A DNA stretch of 32,214 nucleotides. Source: Verrucomicrobia bacterium ADurb.Bin118. GTDB taxonomy: Bacteria; Verrucomicrobiota; Verrucomicrobiia; Limisphaerales; MWDV01. The DNA lies in assembly GCA_002070715.1 (NCBI GenBank), contig MWDV01000440.1, positions 1-32,214 on the forward strand, written 5' to 3'. The translations under genes and the position numbers were made by a program. The notes under the pieces are model-generated. The model searched no databases. It was not told the origin of the DNA and was given only the letters and a program-made list of their open reading frames with translations. Positions 1 through 7,679 of this stretch are shown here, one piece after another (the first letter of the stretch is position 1; each line of letters begins with the position of its first letter).

Positions 1-573
1 GCCATCAACCCGAATTTCCCCAGTTTTGCCGACGGGCAGACCAACCTGAGCGTGACCCTCAGCGCGTTGACCGACACCGAAACGGAGGGGGCGGAAATGG
101 CCATTCTCGGGGCGCAAGCCATGGGGGGATTCCACCGGATGGCAACCCTGTTCGTGGTCATTGAAGATGCCACCGCGCCCGCCTCCGGATTCGCCGCCTG
201 GGCGGCGCCGCGGCTGGCGGCGTTCCCCGCGGAACAACGCGGTCCCTATGCCGATCCGGATGGTGACGGCGCGCCCAACTGGGCGGAGTTCCTCTGGCGG
301 ACCAACCCCGCGCAGCCCGACCGTCCCGCGCCGCCGCAATCCCGTTTCACCGAGTGGGGCGAATGGCTGCTGACCGTCACCGTCACCGAGGACCCGGCCC
401 TGCTGGTCGTCGCCGAGTTTTCCAAAGATGTTACCTGGACCGAACCGGAGTTCCTCGCCGGCAACTGGGAGACGAATGGTGACGGCACCCGCACCGGAAC
501 CTTCCACAGCTTCAATTTCGGCGGCTCCGCCGGGTTTATCCGCTTCCGGGGCGAGTGGTGTGGTTCCCCGTAA
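1..573 (+). CDS. C-terminal fragment of a secreted calcium-binding-type surface protein
   Basis: The reading frame is open from the first base and ends in TAA at 571-573, so the N-terminus lies outside the window. About 190 codons are visible. Around residues 80-95 there is a DPDGDG..NWAEF...TNPAQ stretch, a calcium-binding loop (EF-hand/thrombospondin type 3-like) that is common near the C-terminus of secreted Verrucomicrobiota and Planctomycetota proteins. The rest resembles beta-rich extracellular sequence, rich in Gly, Thr and aromatic residues. No enzyme motif is visible. A hairpin followed by a T run lies about 65 nt downstream. An extracellular or cell-surface role is an inference from the loop and composition. 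The specific family is not recognised. Confidence 0.7.
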   Translation, partial: AINPNFPSFADGQTNLSVTLSALTDTETEGAEMAILGAQAMGGFHRMATLFVVIEDATAPASGFAAWAAPRLAAFPAEQRGPYADPDGDGAPNWAEFLWRTNPAQPDRPAPPQSRFTEWGEWLLTVTVTEDPALLVVAEFSKDVTWTEPEFLAGNWETNGDGTRTGTFHSFNFGGSAGFIRFRGEWCGSP

Positions 574-637
574 TTCCGACGCCAGCTCCGCACCGATGTC
601 CGGTCCCCGATAGGAGAATCCCGGCCAGTCTCGGATT

Positions 638-669
638 GGCGGGTGTTAAATAAACCCGTCGCCATTTTT
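638..669 (+). terminator. Putative intrinsic terminator after the first gene
   Basis: A 7-bp stem (GGCGGGT at 638-644 with ACCCGTC at 654-660, including one G-U pair) encloses a 9-nt A/T-rich loop. A run of five T lies at 665-669, four bases after the stem. The position, after the stop at 573 and before the promoter at 762-789, fits a transcription terminator. Confidence 0.4.
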
Positions 670-761
670 ATCCGGGGGACGGGAGGTCCGCGCTCTTGAT
701 TGGGCGTCCTGGTTGCTTCAAGCGCCGGCACGAATCCGTAGCATTGCGGATAATTTTCTTG

Positions 762-789
762 TTGTTGTTTTCATGAAGTGTGCTAGTTT
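762..789 (+). promoter_or_regulatory. Putative promoter of the LRR/Ig protein
   Basis: TTGTTG at 762-767 and TAGTTT at 784-789 are separated by 16 nt, the same spacing as the strong tRNA promoter at 7579-7606. A transcript would begin near 796. That would rule out the ATG at 773 as the start of the next gene and favour the in-frame TTG at 836. Confidence 0.35.
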
Positions 790-835
790 CATTACGCGTC
801 CTAAACCCATCATTCTACTGGCACCTTATGAAACA

Positions 836-3800
836 TTGAAAATATTCGCGTGCATTCCCCCGCCCGTCCGCCCCGCCGGCCAACGCATCACGCGTTCATT
901 GACTGTGGCGTTCGCGTTGCTGCTCGCAGGCGTCGCGGGGGCGCAGCCCGTCCCCATTCCCGATCCGAATCTGGAAGCGGTCTTGCGCGAGGCGGTCGCC
1001 AAACCGGACGGCGAACTCACGGCCCTGGACCTGCTGGTGCTGACCAGCTTGGATGCCCCCGGGCGGGGGATTGTTGACACCACCGGGCTGGAAGCGGCCG
1101 GGAACCTTGTTGAACTGAATCTCAACGATAATCCGGTGACCAACTATTCTGGTGTTGCGGGGTTGACCCGCCTGCGCCGACTTTTATTTGACAACGCCGG
1201 CATCCAAGACCTCAGCTTCCTTGCCGACTTGGAGGATTTAACCTCCCTCGAGATTTACGGAAACGCCATTCAGGACATCTCCCCCCTGGGCGCGCTGGCG
1301 GGCCTTCAATCGCTGCAATTGGACTGGAATCCCGTCACGAACCATTGGCCGCTGACCAACCTGATGCAACTTGAGCGCGTCAGCCTTGCCGGCAACGGCG
1401 TCACGAATCTGGATTTCACCCAGTTCATGCCGGCGCTCCGGCATCTCGGGCTTTACTGCGACCAGGTGAAAGACCTCTCGCCGCTGGCGGGGCGCACCGA
1501 GCTCTTGTCGCTGGGTCTGGGGTGGAACGGGGTCACGAATCTGGCCGTGCTGGCCACGTTGACCGGGTTGGAAGAACTATTGCTGAACGGCAATCCACTC
1601 ACCAATGTGGTATATCTGGCGGGGCTCACCAACCTCACCAGCCTCGCTTTGGATTACACCGAGCTCGTGGACATGTCGCCGGTGACAAATTTGACCCGGC
1701 TCGCCTGGCTCAACGTCGGCGAGACCGGACTGGCCGACCTGCCCGACCTTTCTTCCCTGACGAACCTCCATACCTTCATGATGGCCGGCAATCAGATCGG
1801 CGACCTCTCGCCCGTCACCAACCTGACCGCGCTAACCCAACTGCACGCGCAACGCAACCGGTTTACCACCATCGCGCCGCTGGCGGACTGCCCGCTGCTG
1901 GAATGGCTGCTGCTGGGCGGCAACTCGCTCACCAATGTGGAACCTCTGGCGGGTCTCACCAATCTCATGGGCCTCGCTTTGGATTACACCGGGCTCGTGG
2001 ACGTGCCGCCGGTGACCAACGTGCGGGAGCTCGATCTTCGGGGGAATCGCCTCACCGACCTTTCCGGGCTCACCAACTGCCCGCACCTCTGGCGGCTTTC
2101 GCTCCAGGAGAACTACTTGACCGAGATCGGTCCGTTGCTGGATTGCCCCGCGCTGGGCTACGTGAACCTGAAGCAAAACCCCCTGGACCTCTCCCTGGGT
2201 TCCCCGGCTTGGAATGTCATCTCGAACCTCCTCGCTCGCGGGGTGCAAGTGGAACCCGGCGCGCCGCAACCGTCCATCCTTCTGTCCCGGCCGGCCAACC
2301 GCGCCGCGCTGGCTGGCGACGACGTGGTGTTTTATGTTAACGTCCTCAGTGCGCCCGCTTCTCTCGAAGGCTACCGCTGGCAGAAGGACGGCGTGGATTT
2401 GGCCGACAACGAGCGCCTTTCCGGCTCGGACTCCGACACTTTGCGGATTTCCAACGTCACGCCCGCTGACGCCGGTCTCTACCGGCTCCGCGTTTGGGAC
2501 GAATGGACCGCTGCGGTCAGCGCCGTCGCGGAGTTGAAAATCATTACCACCGTTGCGTTCGCCGATCCGAACCTGGAGGCGGCTGTGCGCGATGAACTGG
2601 GCATTCCCACCGCGCCCCTTACGCCGGAGGACTTGGCGGCCCTGACCCGTTTGGACGCCACCAGTCGTGAGCTTGCCAGTTTATCCGGCTTGGAAGCGGC
2701 CGTGAACTTGGAGTCGCTCTGCCTGACCGACAACCGCGCGATCCAGAGCTTTGAGCCGCTCAGTTACTTGCCGGAGCTGCGCGTGTTACTCGCGGACAAT
2801 TGCGGCTTGAGTGACCTGGGCGGGATCGGCCGGTTAACCCGACTGACCGAATTGGACATCGGCGTCAACCTCATCCGCGACCTCACCCCGTTGCGCGATT
2901 TGACCGAGTTAAACTATCTGACCGCCGACTGGAACCACGTCTCCGAAATTGGCGTGTTGACCGAATTCCCGAACCTCTTGGAGGTTCATTTCAAATACAA
3001 CCATGTGGATACCAACTCCGCGGCGCCGGCTTGGGCGGTCATCACCGAATTGATTGGAAGGTCCATTGATGTGGACTACGACCCGCAGTTGCTGCCCTTG
3101 GCACCGCCGGTCATCATCACTCAACCCCGAGGTCAAGCCGCGGTCCCCGGCGACAACGTCAATCTTTATGTGGAAGCCAGCGGCGACGACCTGGAGTATC
3201 AGTGGCAAAAGAACGGGGTGAACCTCCCTGAGGGCGGCCACTACTTCAACACCTGGGGCGACAGGTTGTATGTGGACGATGTGACCGCGGCGGAGTCCGG
3301 CAGCTACCGGGTGCTGGTCTGGAACGCTTACGGCCTGACCAACAGCCGCACCGTCCAACTGTATGTCGCAACCCAGGTCGCGTTCGCCGATCCGCAGCTC
3401 GAACAGGCCGTCCGGGAAGCGCTGGGCATTCCGGATGATCCGCTCACCTTGGACGACCTGGCCACGCTGACGGGGCTGGACGCGAGCCGCCGTGGCATCA
3501 CCAATCTCTCCGGCCTCGAAGCGGCCATTCACCTCCAGTGGCTGAACTTGGGCGGCAACCCTCAAATCACCGATCTCAGCCCGCTGCGCCGGCTTGCGGC
3601 GCTCACCGACTTGCAGCTCTACGAGTGTAATCTGGCCGATGTTGCCCCGTTGGCCGAGCTATACTCGCTGACCCGGCTGGACGTAAATTGGAACCGGCTG
3701 CGCGACCTCGCGCCGCTGACCAACCTGACCGACCTCACGGGTCTCTTTGCCAGCTACAATGCGGATCTCACCAACCAAGCGGTGGTGACGGCATGGCCGA

Positions 3801-4937
3801 ATCTGCGGGAATTGGGTCTCGCAGGGGACCGGCTTGCGCGATATCAGCTTCCTGTCCGGGATGGGCGCGCTCCACGGGCTGGACCTGTTCAACAATCCCA
3901 TCGCGGATGTATCTCCGCTGGCGGAACTGGACGGTTTGATCTGGCTTTGGCTGGGGCAATGCCAGATCACCGACGCCTCGCCGTTCGCGTCGCTGACCAA
4001 CCTCGTGTCCCTCTGGCTGTCCGGCAACCAGATCACGAACATCAGCTTCCTGACCAACCTCACCAGCCTGCAATTACTCGCCCTGGACCGGAATCCTCTG
4101 CCGGACCTCGAGCCGCTGGCCGGCTTGACGAATCTCTGGCTTCTCGACATCAGCGCCGTCACCGCCACCAACCTTTCGTCATTAACGACGCTGACGCGGT
4201 TGACCGAGTTGAGCGTGGGCACACTGGGTCTGTCGGATCTCTCCTTTCTCGCCCCGCTGACGAATCTGGTCCGGTTCCGCGCGAACGATAATTTCGTCAC
4301 CGATCTGCCGCCGTATCCGCACCTGAACCAGCTTCAATACCTCAACCTGCAAGGCAACCCGCTCACCCGCATCAATTTCGTCGGCGGCATGACAAATCTC
4401 GCCGACTTGGTCCTCAACGGCACCGGCATCCGCGACCTGAGTCCGTTGACTGGGCGCACGAATCTGCATAGCCTTGCGCTGGCCGGCAACGGGATCACCG
4501 ACCTTTCACCGCTGGCCACCCTGCCGCATCTCCAATGGGTGTCGTTCTGGGGTAACCATCTTCAGGACATCGCCGCGCTCGGCGGGTTGACCAACCTGAC
4601 TTACGCGGACCTGCGCCACAACTGGCTCAACATCAACGACGGGGCTCCCGCCATGACCGTCATCGCCGCCTTGCAGGCGCGCGGCACCGCCGTGGAATAC
4701 GTCCCGCAAGACGTTCCTTTCCTGCCGGTCACCTTGGCGGATCCCGTCTGGCTCGGTGGCGGAAAATTCCGTTTCACCATCCACAGCACCCCCGGGGCCG
4801 TGCTGGAAATCTGGAGTTCGGCTGATCTGCAATCGTGGACCCTGCTCGGGGCCGTAACCAACGAGACTGGGGCGACGAGCTTCACCGACACTGCCGCAAC
4901 CGCCGTGCGGACCTTTTACCGGGCCCGATCGCAATGA
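836..4937 (+). pseudogene. Giant secreted leucine-rich-repeat / Ig-like protein, frameshifted
   Basis: One protein of about 1,366 residues is read in two frames. Frame 2 runs to the G4 run at 3824-3827, and frame 3 continues to TGA at 4935-4937. Dropping one G restores 'LAGTGLRDISFL', which matches the LRR motifs on both sides. Without it, the 5' frame runs into unrelated sequence until 4291. The architecture is a signal peptide (hydrophobic core 'VAFALLLAGVAGA'), then three modules. Each opens with a 'F/IPDPNLE.AVR' cap and continues as internalin-type 22-residue LRRs with an L..L.L..N core. Ig-like domains ('YRWQKDGVDL', 'YQWQKNGVNL') separate the modules, and a C-terminal beta domain ends in 'FYRARSQ'. 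The TTG start at 836 is chosen because it gives a normal signal peptide downstream of the likely promoter. An ATG at 773 is the alternative. The likely role is extracellular binding or adhesion. The break may be a sequencing error, so the gene may be intact in the cell. Confidence 0.8.
1582..2020 (+). repeat. Direct duplication of a five-LRR block inside the LRR gene
   Basis: Positions 1582-1690 and 1912-2020 are closely similar at the DNA level, with identical stretches such as CTCACCAATGTGG and CCTCGCTTTGGATTACACC. The offset is exactly 330 bp, or 110 codons, which equals five 22-residue repeats. This suggests a fairly recent internal duplication. Confidence 0.75.
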
Positions 4938-5129
4938 TCTGCCAGCGGAAACGGTTTCGCGGCGCGCACACGTCTCGGAACCGGTTCAGCCAATGCTGAT
5001 GGCTGGTGCCATGAGTTCAGGTTGCCGGTCGGTCGGCCTTGCGACAACGCGCTCGAGCCGCGCGCCGTATTTTTTTGCGGGTCGCGGACCCTACCGGTTG
5101 CCCGCGTGATTTTGTCTGTGGGCATTGAA

Positions 5130-5145
5130 GCGGCGTCAACGCCGC
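5130..5145. repeat. Perfect GC hairpin (6-bp stem, 4-nt loop)
   Basis: GCGGCG-TCAA-CGCCGC, followed by GCTCC. The sequence resembles the hairpin after the metallo-beta-lactamase gene (24670-24686), which also has a GC stem, a TCA-containing loop and a GCTCC/GCTCCAC tail. No T run follows, so a dispersed palindromic repeat is more likely than a terminator. Confidence 0.5.
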
Positions 5146-5233
5146 GCTCCTCGGGCAAAGGCAAATCGGCCACCGTTATCGTTGATTTGCTCTATACACC
5201 GCCGAAGGATGGCAGATTTTCCGCGCCGCTGTA

Positions 5234-5258
5234 GCGCCGCCTCCGGAAGAGGCGCCGC
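5234..5258. repeat. GC hairpin (10-bp stem with one mismatch)
   Basis: GCGCCGCCTC and GAGGCGCCGC pair in 9 of 10 positions around a CGGAA loop. No T tract follows. It lies 89 nt after the hairpin at 5130-5145 in sequence with no supported gene. Confidence 0.5.
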
Positions 5259-5467
5259 AACTCCCTTCTGCGCTGAGTGCTCAACACCTTGAGCTTCACC
5301 GCCGGGGGGACACGATGTCCTCAGTCTTTCCCAGTTTTGTCGGAGGTGGAATTGGCATGCTGTCGTTTGATCTGGAGAGCGAGACGGAAACCATCAGTCT
5401 GAGATTGCAGGAGGCGGACGAATGGGAGCCGGGTCTGTTCCGCCCAATTCCGAGGTGGTTCCGAGGC

Positions 5468-5496
5468 TTGGGTTGGGGGCTCCGATCAGGTAGCAT
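5468..5496 (+). promoter_or_regulatory. Putative promoter of the AMMECR1-domain gene, leaderless geometry
   Basis: TTGGGT (5468-5473), 17 nt, then TAGCAT (5491-5496), the same -10 hexamer as the tRNA-Glu promoter. Exactly 6 nt separate it from the ATG at 5503, so transcription would begin at or next to the start codon. No Shine-Dalgarno sequence sits at a usable distance. Confidence 0.5.
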
Positions 5497-5502
5497 GGGC
5501 GC

Positions 5503-6231
5503 ATGCTGATTCCAGAGGCGATTTGGCTGGGCCTTCTTTTCGTATTGGTGTCGCTGGGATTTGCCGACACACCCGGCGACCAGGCAACGGCTGGGGCGCC
5601 GTCGGGCGACGGGTTGCCGGAGGATCAACCCCAATCCGACGCGACGTCCCCGCAATTCAACGCCTGCGAGCGTCGTCAATTGCTGGCGTTGGCCCGGCGG
5701 GTGGTGGAGGCGGTGGTGCGTTTCGGCGAATTGCCGTCGTTGGATGACCCAACTCTCCCGGCACTGGCGGCGGTGCCGCGGGGATGTTTTGTGACCCTCA
5801 CGCGACGGGGCCAATTACGCGGTTGCATCGGCAACCTCTTTCCTCGGCTGCCGCTCGTTCAGGCGCTCGCCGAGAATGCCAGGGCCGCAGCGCTTGAGGA
5901 TCGTCGTTTTGAACGCGTCACCCCGGATGAATTGCCGGACTTGACCATCGAGATCAGCGTGTTGACCGAACCCCGGCCGCTCTCGTTCACATCTCCGAAC
6001 GAATTGCTGGCCAAACTTCGGTCGCATCAGGACGGAGTGATCTTACGGCGGGGCGCGCAATCGGCCACGTTTCTGCCGCAGGTTTGGGCCAAGCTGCCCG
6101 AGAAAATCACGTTCCTGAATCACTTGGCGGGCAAGGCGGGTTGGTCCAGCGACGCCTGGCGGCAACCGGGAATCGAGGTGCAAGTTTATCAAGCGGAAGC
6201 TTTCGCGGAAGATCAGGGGACGCCGGCGTAA
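5503..6231 (+). CDS. AMMECR1-domain protein (AmmeMemoRadiSam system protein A-like)
   Basis: The 242-residue protein carries an AMMECR1 domain from about residue 55 to 235. The family signature is clear: 'GCFVTLTRRGQLRGCIGNL' at about residues 90-108, followed by the conserved A..NA.AAA..D.RF pattern and 'ITFLNHLAGKAGW' near the end. The biochemical role of AMMECR1 proteins is unsettled. In many prokaryotes they are encoded with a MEMO-family protein and a radical SAM enzyme, but neither is present here. The first 21 residues include a hydrophobic stretch ('IWLGLLFVLVSLGFA') followed by a Pro/Gly/Ala-rich linker, suggesting export or membrane anchoring, which is unexpected for this family. 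The ATG at 5503 is chosen because TAGCAT lies 6 nt upstream. The downstream neighbour is an independent HNH gene. Confidence 0.87.
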   Translation: MLIPEAIWLGLLFVLVSLGFADTPGDQATAGAPSGDGLPEDQPQSDATSPQFNACERRQLLALARRVVEAVVRFGELPSLDDPTLPALAAVPRGCFVTLTRRGQLRGCIGNLFPRLPLVQALAENARAAALEDRRFERVTPDELPDLTIEISVLTEPRPLSFTSPNELLAKLRSHQDGVILRRGAQSATFLPQVWAKLPEKITFLNHLAGKAGWSSDAWRQPGIEVQVYQAEAFAEDQGTPA

Positions 6232-6377
6232 CGGGATTGACTGGCGCCCGCGCGCTGACTTCCAGTGGTCCCCGCATCAGATGAAAAATCCGGCAGTCAG
6301 AGGGATCGCCGCTCTGTTCGTGGATCGTAGGAACTTCGGTTGTCTGTGCCGCAGGAACGCGCATCGGGGAACGTGCG

Positions 6378-6407
6378 TTGACACGTTTCCGGAGAAAATG
6401 TTAGTCT
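6378..6407 (+). promoter_or_regulatory. Putative promoter of the HNH endonuclease gene
   Basis: A consensus -35 TTGACA (6378-6383) is followed after 18 nt by TAGTCT (6402-6407). The start point would be near 6414. Translation could begin leaderless at TTG 6415 or, with a very short leader, at ATG 6427. Confidence 0.45.
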
Positions 6408-6426
6408 CGCCCCGTTGCCGACGGAA

Positions 6427-7047
6427 ATGACCGCGCTGTTGAACCAACAAGTTTTAGTGCTCAACCGCTTGTGGCAGGCCGTCAACATCTGCACTGCCCG
6501 GCGGGCGCTCACGCTTTTGTTTCAAGGCCACGCCCAGGCGGTGCTCAACCGCGACGACGGTTCGTTTCAGACCTTCAATTTTGCCGAGTGGCACGACCTG
6601 TCCCGGACCGAGCCGCACCCCGAAAGCATTGCTACCGTCAGTTTCCGAATCCGCGTCCCGCGCGTGATTTTGGTTTTATTTTTCGACCGGGTGCCGAAGA
6701 AGGAGGTCAAGTTCACCCGGCAGAACATTTTCGAGCGCGATCAAAACACCTGCCAGTATTGTGGGAAAGTGTTTGATCGGAAGGATCTGAACTTGGACCA
6801 TGTCATCCCGCGCGATCGCGGCGGGCCGACGTCGTGGGAGAACATTGTGTGCTCCTGCATCGGCTGCAACACCCGCAAACGGAACCGCACGCCGCGCGAG
6901 GCGCACATGCAACTCATCCGCCGGCCCAAGCGTCCGAAATGGCGTCCGTTTGTGCAGATCAACCTCAGCCTGGCGCGGCACGATAGTTGGAAGCACTTTA
7001 TTGATCTGGCCTACTGGAACGTCGAACTGGGAAGCGACAAACGATAA
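6427..7047 (+). CDS. HNH endonuclease family protein
   Basis: The 206-residue protein begins with the pattern 'QQVLVLNRLWQAVNI', typical of a widespread family of stand-alone HNH proteins. The HNH core lies at about residues 108-150: a CQYC zinc knuckle, then 'LNLDHVIPRDRGGPTSWENI' with the catalytic His after Asp, then a second zinc pair C..C in 'CSCIGCNTRKRNRTP'. All expected metal and catalytic positions are present. The family cleaves DNA through a beta-beta-alpha-metal fold, but the cellular substrate of this subgroup is not established. No methyltransferase or phage gene is adjacent, so a restriction role is not supported by context. ATG 6427 gives the usual family start; an in-frame TTG at 6415 is possible. 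Confidence 0.9.
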   Translation: MTALLNQQVLVLNRLWQAVNICTARRALTLLFQGHAQAVLNRDDGSFQTFNFAEWHDLSRTEPHPESIATVSFRIRVPRVILVLFFDRVPKKEVKFTRQNIFERDQNTCQYCGKVFDRKDLNLDHVIPRDRGGPTSWENIVCSCIGCNTRKRNRTPREAHMQLIRRPKRPKWRPFVQINLSLARHDSWKHFIDLAYWNVELGSDKR

Positions 7048-7100
7048 CGTCCCCCGGCGGAGACGCGCTGCTGGAGCGGTCGTGAAAAACGGGGCGTGAA

Positions 7101-7469
7101 TTATCCCCGGGCCGGCGCGCGGGCGGCCTCGATCATCTCCCAGAATTTTGGGTTTTGTTGGAGGACCTCGTCTTCCGACGCCTTCAGGCCGGAGCGGAAA
7201 AGAAAATCTTTCAACGTGTGCCGGCTGAGAATCCGATGCACCAGCACCCCGAGTTCATGGCGCTCGAAGTACACGCGATAATCGCCCACCCGGAAGCGGT
7301 GCAGCGTGCGTCCGCCCCGCTCCAGTTTGCCAAAGTCGGCCGGCTGCGTGCCGACCACCTGTCGCGGCAATCCACGAAACTCCCCCAGGATCTGGAGTTG
7401 TAATTCCTTGGGCATGCGCGCCAATTCAGCCGCGCCGGCGGGCGTAAAGATGATTTGAAACGGATTCAT
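7101..7469 (-). CDS. RelE/ParE-family toxin-like protein without adjacent antitoxin
   Basis: This 122-residue protein resembles the RelE/ParE toxin fold: an N-terminal 'FQIIFTPAGAAELARMPKELQLQIL' helix region, then the diagnostic 'LHRFRVGDYRVYFE' strand at about residues 56-70, then 'VLVHRILSRHTL'. Members usually act as mRNA interferases or gyrase poisons, but this is not shown here. No antitoxin gene lies on either side. The ATG is 17 nt after the CCA end of tRNA-Glu on the same strand. No other promoter is obvious between them, so the gene is probably read through from the tRNA promoter at 7579-7606. It has a C-terminal extension of about 35 residues beyond the core fold. It could also be a non-toxic housekeeping member of the fold. 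Confidence 0.75.
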   Translation of the reverse strand: MNPFQIIFTPAGAAELARMPKELQLQILGEFRGLPRQVVGTQPADFGKLERGGRTLHRFRVGDYRVYFERHELGVLVHRILSRHTLKDFLFRSGLKASEDEVLQQNPKFWEMIEAARAPARG

Positions 7470-7486
7470 GGTCTGCCATCGGCGGT

Positions 7487-7562
7487 TGGTAGCGCGTACG
7501 GGAATCGAACCCGTCTTTCAGCCTTGAGAGGGCCGTGTCCTAAACCGATAGACGAACGCGCC
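7487..7562 (-). tRNA. tRNA-Glu, anticodon CTC, CCA encoded
   Basis: The minus strand folds as a standard 76-nt cloverleaf. The 7-bp acceptor stem is GGCGCGT with ACGCGCT, including a terminal G-U. The anticodon stem CGGCC/GGCTG encloses loop CTCTCAA with anticodon CTC. The T arm is CGGG-TTCGATT-CCCG, followed by discriminator A and an encoded CCA. It decodes GAG. A near-consensus promoter lies just upstream, and a RelE/ParE-like gene follows 17 nt downstream. Confidence 0.96.
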
Positions 7563-7578
7563 AAACCGACCTGTCGTC

Positions 7579-7606
7579 ATGCTACCGTCTGCCCGCCCGT
7601 TGTCAA
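7579..7606 (-). promoter_or_regulatory. Strong promoter of tRNA-Glu (and probably the toxin-like gene)
   Basis: On the minus strand, consensus TTGACA (7601-7606) and TAGCAT (7579-7584) are 16 nt apart, and the tRNA 5' end is 16 nt further on. Because the tRNA fixes the location, this is the best-supported promoter in the window. It calibrates the local motif as TTGACA-N16-TAnnnT. Confidence 0.75.
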
Positions 7607-7645
7607 TGCCAGTGCGAGGTTTTCCGGGTTTCCCGGCCATTGCGT

Positions 7646-7673
7646 TTGGCGCCGGGCGGGAGACGCTTAAACT
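7646..7673 (+). promoter_or_regulatory. Putative promoter of the HAD-NUDIX gene, leaderless geometry
   Basis: TTGGCG (7646-7651), 16 nt, then TAAACT (7668-7673). The GTG start at 7680 follows after exactly 6 nt, which would place the transcription start on the start codon. Confidence 0.45.
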
Positions 7674-7679
7674 AAGGCC

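Larger units (their letters stand above)
4938..5502. other. 565-nt intergenic region with GC-rich palindromes
   Basis: I see no convincing gene here. Short open frames at 5022-5234 and 5315-5509 exist, but they show no recognisable domain and no good start context. The region holds two strong hairpins (5130-5145 and 5234-5258). It ends with the putative promoter of the AMMECR1-domain gene. It may contain dispersed intergenic repeats. Confidence 0.6.

Noticed and set aside
2909-3565. Minus-strand open frame of about 218 codons inside the LRR gene
   Set aside because: It mirrors LRR/Ig coding sequence and has no recognisable features of its own.
5296-5814. Minus-strand open frame of about 172 codons before and within the AMMECR1-domain gene
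   Set aside because: Low-complexity translation rich in Arg, Ser and Pro, overlapping a confirmed gene; no domain or promoter.
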